From positions 302,795 to 366,794 of the forward strand of contig NZ_JALPQG010000004.1 of the NCBI RefSeq assembly GCF_023195695.1: a DNA stretch of 64,000 bases, read 5' to 3'. This DNA is from Aliiroseovarius sp. S1339 (GTDB lineage: Bacteria > Pseudomonadota > Alphaproteobacteria > Rhodobacterales > Rhodobacteraceae). Below are positions 24,997-34,501 of this stretch, one piece after another. Positions within the stretch are counted from its first letter, which is position 1; the number at the start of each line of letters is the position of its first letter. The notes under the pieces were generated by a model that was given only the letters and a program-made list of their open reading frames with translations, was not told the DNA's origin and did not search any database. The translations under genes were made by a program, and so were the position numbers.

Positions 24997-25434
24997 ATGA
25001 ATGTTATTTCACATTTCACCAAAGCAGCAACGGCTATCGCAATGGTCGGCGGACTTACCTTATTGGCGGGATTGTCACCCGCGATGGGGGACGGGCACGA
25101 GATAGGCGCCAAAGAATACAGCATTTCCTGTCAGTCGTGTCACGGATCTGACGGCCTTGGCGGCGGTGAAATGGCTATGCACCTGAACGTCCCGCCTACA
25201 AATCTGACGCTGATCTCAAAAGAGAACGATGGCGTATTTCCGTTACTCAAAGTTTTTCAGATCATCGACGGACGCCAACAGGTCCGAGGCCATGGAGGAG
25301 AAGCGATGCCAATTTGGGGCGCGCGCTATTCTGAGGATATCGGAGACACCTACGGGCCATATGGTGGCGAACAGGTGATACGCGCTCGCATTCTAGAGCT
25401 GGTGTTCTATATCCAGTCAATCCAGAAGATGTGA
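24997..25434 (+). CDS. Small secreted c-type cytochrome
   Basis: A 145-residue class I cytochrome c. A signal peptide covers about the first 31 residues. The heme-binding CQSCH is at residues 45-49 and the likely methionine ligand is M104 in GEAMPIWG. It carries one heme and would be an electron carrier in the periplasm; its partner is unknown. GGGAGGAGAG precedes the ATG. It is a paralog of the cytochrome at 38613-39041: both share NDG(V/I)FPL, GHG, MP(I/V)WG and a C-terminal YxQSIQ. The CcdA protein encoded at 5791 is the likely thiol reductant for its maturation. Confidence 0.9.
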   Translation: MNVISHFTKAATAIAMVGGLTLLAGLSPAMGDGHEIGAKEYSISCQSCHGSDGLGGGEMAMHLNVPPTNLTLISKENDGVFPLLKVFQIIDGRQQVRGHGGEAMPIWGARYSEDIGDTYGPYGGEQVIRARILELVFYIQSIQKM

Positions 25435-25482
25435 TCCTAGGGCTTTCTTTTCGGGGCAAGCCCTGCACGGTGGCCGACGCAT

Positions 25483-26274
25483 CTATCGCGATCTGGCACG
25501 CCTGTTCGTATCGTCGCACGGATAAGGCGTGCCATCAGACATCACGCACAAATCGTTCAGGAAGCTCTGGGGCAAAGCGTTGTAGCTGGGCAAGAGGTGG
25601 CTTTCGTCCTGACGGTCAAGAAAGTCACTGCAGCTGGCGACATAGTATGAATGCCAACGCAGTTCCAGATCATACCATTGTGCAAACGCCATCGTTACGG
25701 CGGTGGTTGTGTTCCCCGATGCTTTCATCTCTTGGGCGAAACGTGCGGCGATGTCGCTTTGCATGGGCCAAGACAAAAGTGCCTCCCATATCTGCGGATT
25801 ACCCTTACCAGACAACTCCCACGCGGCCAGCAAACTGATCGCACTGGCATCGGCCTCCATCGCTGCGACGGCACGCGCGTTGGCTTCCATTGAGATGTCG
25901 TTTGAAGGGCAAAATCCGCGTCGAAACTGATCAGCGTGGCGCAGTTCATGAAGCAAAATTCCCTGTTTTAGCGAAGTGGGTATGTCACGGTGCAACACGA
26001 CGGTGTGCGCTGCCCCAAAATACTCCCCCAAGGACGAACCAGAATGATCAGTAAGGCAGATATTTGGCATATTGTCGGGCGACGTTCCCAAGCCCCGGAA
26101 AACCGTGTCGAGAACGGGCGCAATCGCCGCATAGAGTTGGGCGATCTGCTTTTGATCTGCTGTGGTCGCGACCTCTTTCTCAGGGACAAGACACGAGGCC
26201 GGTGGCGGTGCGGTTGTTTGACCGGCACAGAGCGTTGGCAGAGACGCCAGAAGTGGCGCGATAAGAAACCTCAT
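25483..26274 (-). CDS. Putative secreted zinc metallopeptidase (DUF6782-like)
   Basis: A 263-residue exported protein. A short signal peptide ends near CAGQT. A zinc-peptidase motif HELRH is at residues 109-113, and an acidic helix follows (MEADASAISLLAAWEL) that could give a third ligand or structural support. It resembles the DUF6782 putative metallopeptidases of Rhodobacteraceae, but no activity is known. Six cysteines suggest disulfides. There is no clear ribosome binding site. It converges with the cytochrome c gene at 24997. Confidence 0.65.
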   Translation of the reverse strand: MRFLIAPLLASLPTLCAGQTTAPPPASCLVPEKEVATTADQKQIAQLYAAIAPVLDTVFRGLGTSPDNMPNICLTDHSGSSLGEYFGAAHTVVLHRDIPTSLKQGILLHELRHADQFRRGFCPSNDISMEANARAVAAMEADASAISLLAAWELSGKGNPQIWEALLSWPMQSDIAARFAQEMKASGNTTTAVTMAFAQWYDLELRWHSYYVASCSDFLDRQDESHLLPSYNALPQSFLNDLCVMSDGTPYPCDDTNRRARSR

Positions 26275-26359
26275 TCACGATAGACTGCGAATTCATCACA
26301 GTGAGTCGGCCCAAAAGCTGCTGGGTCAAAAGTCACAGGGGTATGTTGGAAAACGATAT

Positions 26360-26662
26360 CTACTGCTGCCGCGCTCGCGCTTCGATGCGCACTGGTATCG
26401 TCGTGGCAACAGGCTCACGCTTGCCGCCCTTGGGCGTGTCGTCATGCTCCATCCGCATGATCACAATGGCAAACTGGACGCCCGCAAAGACGATGCCATT
26501 GAACATGAACAACATCAATACGGCGATCCAACCGATGTCAGAAGTTGAGACGAGGTGCCAAAGGTTACCGACATTTGTGTAAAGCAGCAACGCGACGAAG
26601 GTTGCAGACAGGCCAAACCCGATTAGCACTTGTTTGATGTAAAGGCGGACGAGTTTTGGCAT
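26360..26662 (-). CDS. Small two-helix membrane protein
   Basis: A 100-residue protein not matched to a named family. Two hydrophobic helices (about residues 10-30 and 40-65) are followed by a basic, hydrophilic tail ending RIEARARQQ. The ATG at 26662 follows AAGGGA and avoids a 16-residue upstream extension with no membrane or signal features. It lies downstream of nusB on the same strand across about 130 bases. Confidence 0.65.
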   Translation of the reverse strand: MPKLVRLYIKQVLIGFGLSATFVALLLYTNVGNLWHLVSTSDIGWIAVLMLFMFNGIVFAGVQFAIVIMRMEHDDTPKGGKREPVATTIPVRIEARARQQ

Positions 26663-26794
26663 GACAATCCCTTTCGCTGCACCAATAATAATGTAGCGCA
26701 GCCGCGCCAAAGCGAAAGAGGCATGGCGTCGCAGGGGTCAAGGTCGGCGGGCGGACGCTCAGAACTTTAACCTGTTCGGTATTGGCTCTTGGCG

Positions 26795-27262
26795 TTAAAA
26801 CGCTTCGGGCTTTGCCTCGCGGGCCATATGATCCAGCACGGCGTTGGCAAATTTGCCCTCGTCGCTTTCCGGGAAGAAGGCTTTGGCGATGTCCACGAAC
26901 TCGGTGATCACCACTTTTGGGGGCGCTTCGCCTTGGATTAACTCGGCGCCTGCCGCACGGAACAAGGCGCGCAGGGTCGGGTCGATACGCCCCAGCGGCC
27001 ATTTCGCCACCAGCGCCCGATCGGTCATTTGGTCGATTTTCGCCTGATGGGTCAGCGCATCCTCGACCAGTTTTCGAAACAGGCGGCTGTCGCCTTCGAC
27101 CATCGCATAGTCGTCGAATTCCTCGCCGAAGCGGTGGTTTTCGAACTCAACCATCACCCGGTCGGCCGTTTGCCCCGAGGCTTCCATCTGGAACAGCGCC
27201 TGCACCGCGAAAAAGCGGGCGGCGGATTTCATCTGGCGTTTCTGATTGCCGGAAAGCGTCAT
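26795..27262 (-). CDS. nusB: Transcription antitermination factor NusB
   Basis: NusB (155 residues) binds boxA RNA with ribosomal protein S10 and helps RNA polymerase read through rRNA operons. The all-helical fold is recognisable from ARFFAVQALFQME near the N terminus and VVITEFVDIAKAFFPESDEGKFANAVLD near the C terminus. Its start overlaps the ribH stop by four bases, so it is translationally coupled to ribH. The ribB-ribH-nusB order is standard in proteobacteria. Confidence 0.95.
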   Translation of the reverse strand: MTLSGNQKRQMKSAARFFAVQALFQMEASGQTADRVMVEFENHRFGEEFDDYAMVEGDSRLFRKLVEDALTHQAKIDQMTDRALVAKWPLGRIDPTLRALFRAAGAELIQGEAPPKVVITEFVDIAKAFFPESDEGKFANAVLDHMAREAKPEAF

Positions 27263-27810
27263 GCGGTTGGGGTATCCTTCGTGTCACCGGCAAGCTTGAT
27301 CGAGTCCGAGATCGACTTGAACCCGATACCTTTGCTTGCGCCGGCCCATTTGCGCGAAAGCGCGACCAGATGCAAGGCCGCAGCCGCCGCCCCGCCGCCT
27401 TTATTTTGATCTTTGGTGTCCGCGCGCACCTCGGCCTGCTTTCGGTTTTCCACCGTCAGGATGCCATTGCCGATGCACAGCCCTTGCAGCCCCATCATCT
27501 GGATCGCGCGCGAGCTGTCATTGCAGACCGTGTCGTAATGGGTGGTTTCGCCCCGGATCACACAGCCCAGCGCCACGTAGCCATCGAAATTCGACAGACG
27601 ATCGGCCATCGCTATCGCGGTGGGCACTTCCAGTGCACCGGGCACCTCGACCAGATCCCATGTACCGCCTGCGGCTTCGATTTCGGCCTTCGCACCGGCG
27701 ACCAGATTGTCGGCAATGTCTTTGTAGTAAGGCGCCACGACGATCAGAAGTTTCACCGGCTTATCGAAGCTCGGACGGTCGAGAACGTAATGCTGTTCAG
27801 CTTTGGCCAT
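27259..27810 (-). CDS. ribH: 6,7-dimethyl-8-ribityllumazine synthase
   Basis: Lumazine synthase (183 residues) condenses 5-amino-6-ribitylaminouracil with 3,4-dihydroxy-2-butanone 4-phosphate, the next-to-last step of riboflavin synthesis. The family motifs PGALEVPTAIA and GCVIRGETTHYDTVCN are intact. A short C-terminal extension rich in lysine and threonine follows. AGAAGGA lies before the ATG. It follows ribB with three bases between them and overlaps nusB. Confidence 0.96.
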   Translation of the reverse strand: MAKAEQHYVLDRPSFDKPVKLLIVVAPYYKDIADNLVAGAKAEIEAAGGTWDLVEVPGALEVPTAIAMADRLSNFDGYVALGCVIRGETTHYDTVCNDSSRAIQMMGLQGLCIGNGILTVENRKQAEVRADTKDQNKGGGAAAAALHLVALSRKWAGASKGIGFKSISDSIKLAGDTKDTPTA

Positions 27811-27813
27811 GGG

Positions 27814-28947
27814 TCAATCCTTCTGAATAGGGCGAGTGCCGGTGATGGTCAGGCCATAGGCATCCAACCCCACATAGCGGGTATCAGGGCTGTCGGTCAG
27901 AAGCACCATATCATGCAGACCGAGGGCTGACAGGATTTGCGAGCCAAGCCCGATCTGACGCACCGTGCGCGGGCCGTCATCATCGTCATTGGCATGCAAT
28001 GTCTTGCGGGGTTCACGGAACAGGCAGACCACGCCCCTGGCCTCGTCCGCGATGATCTGCATGGCGCGGGGCAACTCATCTGCGGGGCGTGGGCCAAGGC
28101 CCAGCACATCCTGCGCTTCCTGCAGCGCATGGGTCCGCACCAGAACCGGGTCCGGCGTGGTGATGTCGCCCTTGATCAGCACCACATGTTCGATGTCGTG
28201 GGTCAGGTCGGTGAAAATCCGCATCTCCCAGTCACCACCATATTGCGAGGTGACGTTTTCGCGCGAGGTCTCGCGCACCAGATTGTCGTGACGGCGGCGA
28301 TAAGCGATCAGGTCCGAAATGGTGCCGATCTTCAACCCATGTTTTTGGGCGATGTCCACCAGTTCCGGCAGCCGTGCCATCGTCCCGTCTTCGTTCATGA
28401 TCTCGCAGATCACACCGGCAGGGGTGCGCCCGGCCAGACGCGAGATATCCACCGCGGCCTCGGTATGCCCTGCCCGCACCAACACGCCACCATTGCGGGC
28501 GCGCAGGGGGAAAACGTGACCGGGGGTCGCGATTTCGGCTGGGCCGTTTTCGGGGTCGATGGCAACTGACACTGTCAACGCGCGGTCAGCGGCGGAGATA
28601 CCTGTGCTCACGCCTTCGCGGGCCTCGATCGAGGTGGTGAACGCGGTTTCGTGGCGCGAGGAGTTATGCATCGACATCATCGGCAGGCCCAGCGCTTCGA
28701 TCCGCGCGGCCTCCATCGGCAGGCAGATCAGCCCGCGCCCGTAAGTGGCCATGAAATTGATGGCGTCGGCGGTGCAGGCATCGGCGGGAATGACGAAATC
28801 GCCCTCGTTCTCGCGATCTTCGTGATCGACAAGAATATACATCCGACCCGCCCGCGCGTCTTCGATGATCTCTTCTGCGGACGAGATGGCATCCGACAAG
28901 CTGGCCTCGACCGGGCCGGGCGTTTCATATGTGCTACGATCAGACAT
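27814..28947 (-). CDS. ribB: 3,4-dihydroxy-2-butanone 4-phosphate synthase with degenerate RibA-like domain (RibBX type)
   Basis: A 377-residue protein. The N-terminal RibB domain is complete ([12 protein letters not shown], then the [13 protein letters not shown] and [14 protein letters not shown] elements) and makes the four-carbon precursor of riboflavin from ribulose 5-phosphate. The C-terminal half has the outline of GTP cyclohydrolase II but lacks its zinc cysteines and catalytic motif. This is the RibBX architecture described in proteobacteria, where the second domain is not a working RibA. GTP cyclohydrolase II must therefore be encoded elsewhere. First gene of ribB-ribH-nusB. Confidence 0.93.
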   Translation of the reverse strand: MSDRSTYETPGPVEASLSDAISSAEEIIEDARAGRMYILVDHEDRENEGDFVIPADACTADAINFMATYGRGLICLPMEAARIEALGLPMMSMHNSSRHETAFTTSIEAREGVSTGISAADRALTVSVAIDPENGPAEIATPGHVFPLRARNGGVLVRAGHTEAAVDISRLAGRTPAGVICEIMNEDGTMARLPELVDIAQKHGLKIGTISDLIAYRRRHDNLVRETSRENVTSQYGGDWEMRIFTDLTHDIEHVVLIKGDITTPDPVLVRTHALQEAQDVLGLGPRPADELPRAMQIIADEARGVVCLFREPRKTLHANDDDDGPRTVRQIGLGSQILSALGLHDMVLLTDSPDTRYVGLDAYGLTITGTRPIQKD

Positions 28948-29033
28948 GGCGCATTCCCCTCAGGTTCGCGCCCGTGACTAGCGCAGGCGGGATGCGTTTG
29001 CCAGTGGAAAGCCATAATCGGGAAAGTATCACG

Positions 29034-30023
29034 TCACGCTTTGTTCAGCCTGATCCGAGTATCCTGACCAGTACCTTTCACCGAATAAAGGTTTGGCCGC
29101 GCTTTAAAATACTGCCGCCATGTATTTTCCATCACATCTGCAAGCCTTACGTCAGCGTTTTTTACCATCTGCGTGTTTATTTGACCGATCAACAAGCCAT
29201 CGGGGTGGCCTTCAATACAGGCCGCAATGCGCGAATCCGCATGGGAAACGTCCCGGATTAGGCTTGGAGAGGCTGACCTGTCGATTGCGTATTGGCCTGG
29301 ACGAGCTTTGAAATAGGATTCCCACGTTTTCTGCTTCTGATCCGAAATCCTTCCCGAAAGACCGGAACGTATTTGTATGTTTACACCAGACATGGTGATC
29401 CCTTCCGGATGGGCGCGGACAATCCGCTGCACTTCATCATCAAACGAGGGAGCAACGGGGTTGTTTGGGCTAATCGCTGCCCAGCAACTAACACCTGCCT
29501 TACTCGCCACCTTGTCATCGGTGGGACGTTTCGCTGCCGTTGTCTTTGTGACTGCTGTTTTGGTAGCCGAAATACCATTCGCTTTAGGGGCGACAGGGGC
29601 CGCAAGCGTCACCCAAGAGCTACACGATTTCCTAAAACAATCTGGTGCTTTTTTCTCACCGATCCCAACCACCTTAAAACCGCGCTCCCTCAGCCGATCG
29701 GCCAGATGCATGAAATCCCCGTCAGAACTGACAAGAGCGAACACATCTATTTTGCTTTCGTAGCTCAGCTCCATGGCGTCCAAAGCCAGAACAATATCGG
29801 CTGCATTTTTCCCAGTGCCGGAATGCACCAACCTTATCCCGGTTGCCGTGTCCCAGCCCTTGACCAGTGTGGCATTCCCGTAAACACGCCGAAGCCGCAA
29901 TTCGCCCAGCTTGCCGGACTCGACAATGATCTTGCCCGCCAAGGCGCTTGAAATATTTTCACCATCAATCAGCAACGCGACTTTTGGCAGGTCGGTTTTC
30001 GGCGCTAAACCATTCTCGAACAT
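29034..30023 (-). CDS. NYN domain protein with two LOTUS (OST-HTH) domains
   Basis: A 329-residue protein. The N-terminal NYN (PIN-like) RNase domain has the expected acidic set: D20 in LLIDGENIS, D76 and D82 in GKNAADIVLALDA, and D101/D103 in VSSDGDF. A lysine/threonine linker follows. Two LOTUS-type winged helices end the protein, each closing with the same pattern (WESYFKARPGQY and WRQYFKARPNLY). The ATG at 30023, after GGAGAG, is chosen over a TTG 18 bases upstream. NYN-LOTUS proteins are linked to RNA or G-quadruplex binding in other organisms; the role here is unknown. Confidence 0.88.
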   Translation of the reverse strand: MFENGLAPKTDLPKVALLIDGENISSALAGKIIVESGKLGELRLRRVYGNATLVKGWDTATGIRLVHSGTGKNAADIVLALDAMELSYESKIDVFALVSSDGDFMHLADRLRERGFKVVGIGEKKAPDCFRKSCSSWVTLAAPVAPKANGISATKTAVTKTTAAKRPTDDKVASKAGVSCWAAISPNNPVAPSFDDEVQRIVRAHPEGITMSGVNIQIRSGLSGRISDQKQKTWESYFKARPGQYAIDRSASPSLIRDVSHADSRIAACIEGHPDGLLIGQINTQMVKNADVRLADVMENTWRQYFKARPNLYSVKGTGQDTRIRLNKA

Positions 30024-30086
30024 AAACAACTCTCCACTCAATCAAGGGGAGAGTTATGTGTGACGAGAGAAAAATCAAGCCGGAAG

Positions 30087-31052
30087 TTAAAACTGCCAAA
30101 GCGCCGGAACGAACTGGAACGCCTCGCCCACGCGGCGCACATGGCCCACGCCGGGGAATGGGAAGTGATAGCCCAGCACAGCAATCCGGTCAGACGCCGC
30201 CATGTCGAGGATCTTGCGGCGGCTGGTCACCGTCATGTCGCCGTCGTCATCCGTCTCGTTATACCAGTCGGGATGGGCGAAATTGGTGTAGGCGTTGGTC
30301 AGCGCGTCGCCGGTGGCGATCAATTGCTGCCCGCCGCTGTCGATCATGACCGACAGATGGCCCGGCGTGTGGCCGGGGCTGTCGAGCAGTCGCACGCCCG
30401 GCACGACCTCGGTCCCGTCACCTGCCAAAGTCCATTCCACACCTTCCGCGTTGATCGAGTTGACCGCGCCCACCACGAATTGCTGGCGTTCGGCGCTGAC
30501 CTGATCCACCAGACCGTCCTGCAGCCAATAGGCGCGCTCGGCCTCGCCGATGATGTATTCGGCGTCGGGGATAATTGGTTCGTCGAAGTCGTCGCGAATG
30601 CCCCAGATATGGTCCGGGTGCGCGTGAGTGATCACCACATGGGTGATCCCCATTGGGTCGATCCCGGCGGTTTCCAAGTTGCCCATCAACCGCCCGGTCG
30701 TGTCAAACCAACGGGTGCCAGAGCCGACATCGATCAGCACCCGTGCCTCGCCAGTTTCGATATAAAGGTGGTTGGTGTGGGAATAGCCACGTTCGGGATC
30801 AAGGTAATGATCCTTCAGAAACGCAATCTTTTCATCCTCGGGCGCGTTGATCGCAAGCCCGCTGCCGGGCAGCGAGAAATAGCCATCCGACACCACGGTC
30901 AGTCGCGCGTCGCCCAGCGTGAAGCTGAAATGTGCCGGGTTGCCAGCGGTCGGCGCCCCCAACATGGCGCGCGCGGTGGCGGGCATGGCGAAGGCGGGTG
31001 CGATGGCGGCTAAGCGCAGAAGGTCACGGCGGGTCGGGCGGATCAGGGTCAT
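30087..31052 (-). CDS. Exported MBL-fold metallo-hydrolase
   Basis: A 321-residue metallo-beta-lactamase-fold hydrolase. The N terminus is a twin-arginine-like signal (RPTRRDLLRLAAIAPAFA), so it is probably folded before export to the periplasm. The zinc motif HAHPDH is intact, with further ligands in SPGHTPGHLS and ATGDAL and a C-terminal GYHFPF. The substrate is unknown; lactonase-like or other ester hydrolase activity is possible. GGAG precedes the ATG. It lies between ribE and the NYN gene on the same strand. Confidence 0.88.
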   Translation of the reverse strand: MTLIRPTRRDLLRLAAIAPAFAMPATARAMLGAPTAGNPAHFSFTLGDARLTVVSDGYFSLPGSGLAINAPEDEKIAFLKDHYLDPERGYSHTNHLYIETGEARVLIDVGSGTRWFDTTGRLMGNLETAGIDPMGITHVVITHAHPDHIWGIRDDFDEPIIPDAEYIIGEAERAYWLQDGLVDQVSAERQQFVVGAVNSINAEGVEWTLAGDGTEVVPGVRLLDSPGHTPGHLSVMIDSGGQQLIATGDALTNAYTNFAHPDWYNETDDDGDMTVTSRRKILDMAASDRIAVLGYHFPFPGVGHVRRVGEAFQFVPALWQF

Positions 31053-31129
31053 GGATGGCTCCGTCTTGGGTCAGGCGTTCAGCCGATCATATGCCTGCAT
31101 CCGAATATGTCAAAGAGAACCGCGTCCGG

Positions 31130-31717
31130 TTACCCGCAGTCCGCGAGCCGCGCAACGTAGCGCGCCAGCGTGTCAATCTCCAGGTTCACCCGGTCGCCGA
31201 CCTTCGCCTGCCCCCAATTTGTCACCTCTTTCGTATGTGAAATCAGGTTCACGCCAAAGTCGTCGCCCTCAACCTCGTTCACGGTCAGAGACGTACCGTT
31301 CAGTGCCACAGACCCCTTGGGCGCAATGAACCGCGCCAGATCGGACGGCGCGCGGAACCGCACACGGGTGCTGTCGCCTTCGTCGGTCATCGCGGTGATC
31401 TCGGCCACGCCATCCACATGGCCCGACACGATATGCCCGCCAAGCTCGTCGCCCACTTTCAGCGCGCGCTCAAGGTTTACCTTATGCCCGACGGCCCAAT
31501 CACCCAGATTGGTTTTCGACACGGTTTCTGCCGATATTTCAACGTCATACCAAGTATCGCCCTGCGCCACGACCGTCAGGCACACCCCGTCCGAGGCAAT
31601 GGACGCACCAATGTCGATGCCGCTTGTGTCATAGGCAGTTTCGATGCGCGCGCGCATGTCGCCCGCTTGCTCCAGCGCGGCGATGCGGCCAATATCGGTG
31701 ATGATGCCTGTGAACAT
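31130..31717 (-). CDS. ribE: Riboflavin synthase
   Basis: Riboflavin synthase (195 residues) dismutates two 6,7-dimethyl-8-ribityllumazine molecules into riboflavin and its precursor. Two tandem lumazine-binding repeats are seen; the first starts MFTGIITDIGRI and the second holds GGHIVSGHVDG. AAGGAGAG precedes the ATG. It sits between the MBL gene and the divergent capsule block, apart from ribB-ribH and from ribD. Confidence 0.95.
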   Translation of the reverse strand: MFTGIITDIGRIAALEQAGDMRARIETAYDTSGIDIGASIASDGVCLTVVAQGDTWYDVEISAETVSKTNLGDWAVGHKVNLERALKVGDELGGHIVSGHVDGVAEITAMTDEGDSTRVRFRAPSDLARFIAPKGSVALNGTSLTVNEVEGDDFGVNLISHTKEVTNWGQAKVGDRVNLEIDTLARYVARLADCG

Positions 31718-31929
31718 GATCTCTCCTTGCCATCGGCATGTGTTGTCTTTGACCTAGCGCGCCCCGGCGGTCTTGCCAAGCGGTTCGCACTGCGCGCGCG
31801 TGCGCCACATCTATGCCCGGCCATAATATCGCCCAAAGGGATGGTTAACAGAACTGAAAGGTTCCCCTTCCAATAAAAGGCAAGGCAGTCCAAAAAAGGG
31901 TTAACCCTTGGACAACCGGGGCAGATGGC

Positions 31930-33246
31930 ATGAAGCAGACACATGGACACCAGATGAGCATGATCACCGGCCAAGAACGACGTTTCCTGTTCCTGCAGGG
32001 TCCGCATGGGCCGTTCTTTTGGCAATTGGGACGAATGCTGCGCGCGGCCGGTGCCAAAGTGTGGCGCGTCGGCTTTAACAAAGGGGACGAGGTGTTTTGG
32101 CGGGACCGCGCCACCTTCCTTCCCTTCCGTGACCCGCCTGCAGCATGGCCTGACCGGTTTGCCGAACTTCTGGATCAGCACGCCATCACCGATATCGTCC
32201 TTTACGGCGACACCCGCCCAATCCACGCGCAAGCGGTCGAGATTGCGCGCGCGCGCGGGCTGGGCATTCATGTGTTTGAAGAAGGCTACCTGCGCCCCTA
32301 TTGGGTCACCTATGAGCGTGAAGGCTCGAACGGCAATTCGCATCTTATGCAGATGAGCGTGGAGCAGATGCGCGAAACGTTGGCCAATGCAGAACTTGAT
32401 ATCCCGGAAGCGCCTGCCCATTGGGGCGACATGCGCCACCATGTCTTCTATGGCGCACTGTATCATTGGTTCGTGATGTTTGCGAATCGCCGTTATCGCC
32501 ACTTCCGCCCGCACAGGGCGCTTGGCGTCGGGCACGAACTGAACCTATATTTGATGCGACTTTTGTTAATGCCATTTATTGCCGCAGACCGTATCGCCGC
32601 GACGTTACGCATCAAGTATGGCGGCTTTCCATATCATCTTGCGCTGCTCCAGCTAGAGCATGACTCGAGCTTTCAAAAGCACAGCCCTTTCAATACTATG
32701 TCTGACTTTCTTGAAGTGGTTATTGAAGGATTCGCCAACGGCGCGCCGACCCATCATCACCTTGTGTTCAAAGCCCACCCGCTGGAAGATGGGCGCGTGC
32801 CTCAGCGCAAGGAAATCCGCCGCATAGCACTGCAATACGGCGTCAGCGACCGTGTGCATTATGTGCGCGGTGGCAAGTTGGCGAAGCTGCTGGATGGCGC
32901 GCGGTCGGCAGTGACGGTGAATTCGACCGCCGCGCAACAGGTGTTGTGGCGCGGTCTGCCGTTGAAGGTGTTTGGCGCTGCCGTCTATGACAAACCCGAA
33001 TTTATTTCAACGCAACCGATCGAGGAATTCTTCGCCCTGCCGACCCGCCCTGACAGCCGCGCCTATCGCGACTATCGCCACTATCTGCTGGAAACCAGTC
33101 AGGTTACCGGCGGCTATTACGCGTCGCGCGGGCGGCGTCAACTTCTGCGACAGGTGGTTGATATGATGCTGGCGGCCGATGATCCCTATCAGGCGCTTAA
33201 GCGTGGGACAGCGGCACCTCGGCAACAGTTGCGCGTCGTAAATTAG
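31930..33246 (+). CDS. kpsS: Capsule polysaccharide protein KpsS-like Kdo transferase
   Basis: A 438-residue protein of the capsule-synthesis family. KpsS adds the first Kdo residue to a lipid anchor, starting the linker of group 2-type capsules. Typical elements are LFLQGPHGPFFWQL near the N terminus, VFEEGYLRPYWVTYER, and the C-terminal VNSTAAQQVLWRGLPLK. The start is uncertain: three in-frame ATGs (31930, 31954, 31960) have no strong ribosome binding site. It is the first gene of kpsS-kpsD-kpsC, divergent from ribE. Confidence 0.88.
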   Translation: MKQTHGHQMSMITGQERRFLFLQGPHGPFFWQLGRMLRAAGAKVWRVGFNKGDEVFWRDRATFLPFRDPPAAWPDRFAELLDQHAITDIVLYGDTRPIHAQAVEIARARGLGIHVFEEGYLRPYWVTYEREGSNGNSHLMQMSVEQMRETLANAELDIPEAPAHWGDMRHHVFYGALYHWFVMFANRRYRHFRPHRALGVGHELNLYLMRLLLMPFIAADRIAATLRIKYGGFPYHLALLQLEHDSSFQKHSPFNTMSDFLEVVIEGFANGAPTHHHLVFKAHPLEDGRVPQRKEIRRIALQYGVSDRVHYVRGGKLAKLLDGARSAVTVNSTAAQQVLWRGLPLKVFGAAVYDKPEFISTQPIEEFFALPTRPDSRAYRDYRHYLLETSQVTGGYYASRGRRQLLRQVVDMMLAADDPYQALKRGTAAPRQQLRVVN

Positions 33247-33339
33247 GACTTCAGCTAGGAAATACTGGATTCACAAGTCGCTGACCCGTAGGTTCGCGGA
33301 GTATAAATCGAGGCATCACGTAAAGAAGGAGCCCGAGCA

Positions 33340-34488
33340 GTGAACATCGTTGGCAAGAGATGGGTCCGCACAGCGGTCCTTTGTGCGTTGGTTGTATCGC
33401 TCGGTGCATGTGGATTGCCCCGAACCGGTCCGAACAGGGCTGAATTGATCGCTGGATCAGACCAGGGAACAAATGACGCCATCACCGTATTGGTAAATGA
33501 TCACGTCAACCGCGCAACAGCTGTTGTTCCGCAACTGGGTTTCAGCAAAAATTTCGCCGACGCACCGCTGGTCGGATCCGATACGATTCAGGCGGGCGAC
33601 ACGCTGGGCATCTCGATCTGGGAAAACGTGGACAATGGCATCCTGACCACCGCAGGCGCGCCTGCGTCGCTGGAAGAGGTGCAAGTCGACGGCTCTGGCT
33701 TCATTTTCATTCCCTATGCTGGCCGCATCAAAGCCTCAGGCAATTCGCCTGAGGCGATCCGCCGGATCATTACCCGCAAACTGGCTGAGCAGACACCCGA
33801 CCCGCAGGTTTTGGTGCGACGCCTTGCCGGTGACGGCTCCACCGTCACCATCACAGGCGCTGTCGGCGGCCAAGGCGTCTATCCGATCGAACGCCCGACC
33901 CGTACGCTGAACGCCATGCTGGCCAAGGCTGGTGGCGTAGCGATTTCACCCGAGATTGCAAAGATCAAGGTCAACCGTGGCAACCAAACCGGCGAAGTGT
34001 GGTTCCAGGATCTGTTCGATCACCCGCAAACCAATATCGCCCTGCGCGGCGGTGACCGCATTCTGGTCGAAGAAGACACACGCTCTTACACCGCATTGGG
34101 CGCGACTGGCGGCCAAAGCCGCGTCCGGTTTGAGACACAAACCTTGTCGGCGATGGAGGCGATTGCACAAGTGGGCGGCCTTTCATCGGCAGCCGCCGAC
34201 CCCAAAGGCGTGTTTATCTTGCGTGACGAAACCGCCGACATTGCCAATAATGTTCTGGGGCGCAATGACCTAAGGGGAACACAGCGCATGGTCTATGTGC
34301 TGAACCTGACTGAACCCAACGGCATGTTCACCGCTCGTGATTTCATCATCCGTGACGGTGATACGGTTTATGTGACCGAAGCGCCCTATACGCAATGGAC
34401 AAAGCTACTGTCCGCACTGACCGGGTCGTTGGCAACAGCAGGCTCGATCGCGTCGCTGAACCAAGCCGTGTCCGGGTCCAGCAATTAA
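33340..34488 (+). CDS. Outer-membrane polysaccharide export lipoprotein (Wza/KpsD family)
   Basis: A 382-residue lipoprotein. The signal peptide ends in the lipobox SLGAC, with the lipidated cysteine at 24. The Poly_export domain follows (TIQAGDTLGISIWENVDNG), and later SLBB-type repeats. It would form the periplasm-to-outside channel for the capsule. It starts at GTG with AAGGAG upstream. It lies between kpsS and kpsC, 13 bases ahead of kpsC. The inner-membrane ABC transporter of this system is not in the window. Confidence 0.9.
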   Translation: MNIVGKRWVRTAVLCALVVSLGACGLPRTGPNRAELIAGSDQGTNDAITVLVNDHVNRATAVVPQLGFSKNFADAPLVGSDTIQAGDTLGISIWENVDNGILTTAGAPASLEEVQVDGSGFIFIPYAGRIKASGNSPEAIRRIITRKLAEQTPDPQVLVRRLAGDGSTVTITGAVGGQGVYPIERPTRTLNAMLAKAGGVAISPEIAKIKVNRGNQTGEVWFQDLFDHPQTNIALRGGDRILVEEDTRSYTALGATGGQSRVRFETQTLSAMEAIAQVGGLSSAAADPKGVFILRDETADIANNVLGRNDLRGTQRMVYVLNLTEPNGMFTARDFIIRDGDTVYVTEAPYTQWTKLLSALTGSLATAGSIASLNQAVSGSSN

Positions 34489-34501
34489 TCCCGAGGGCAG
34501 T

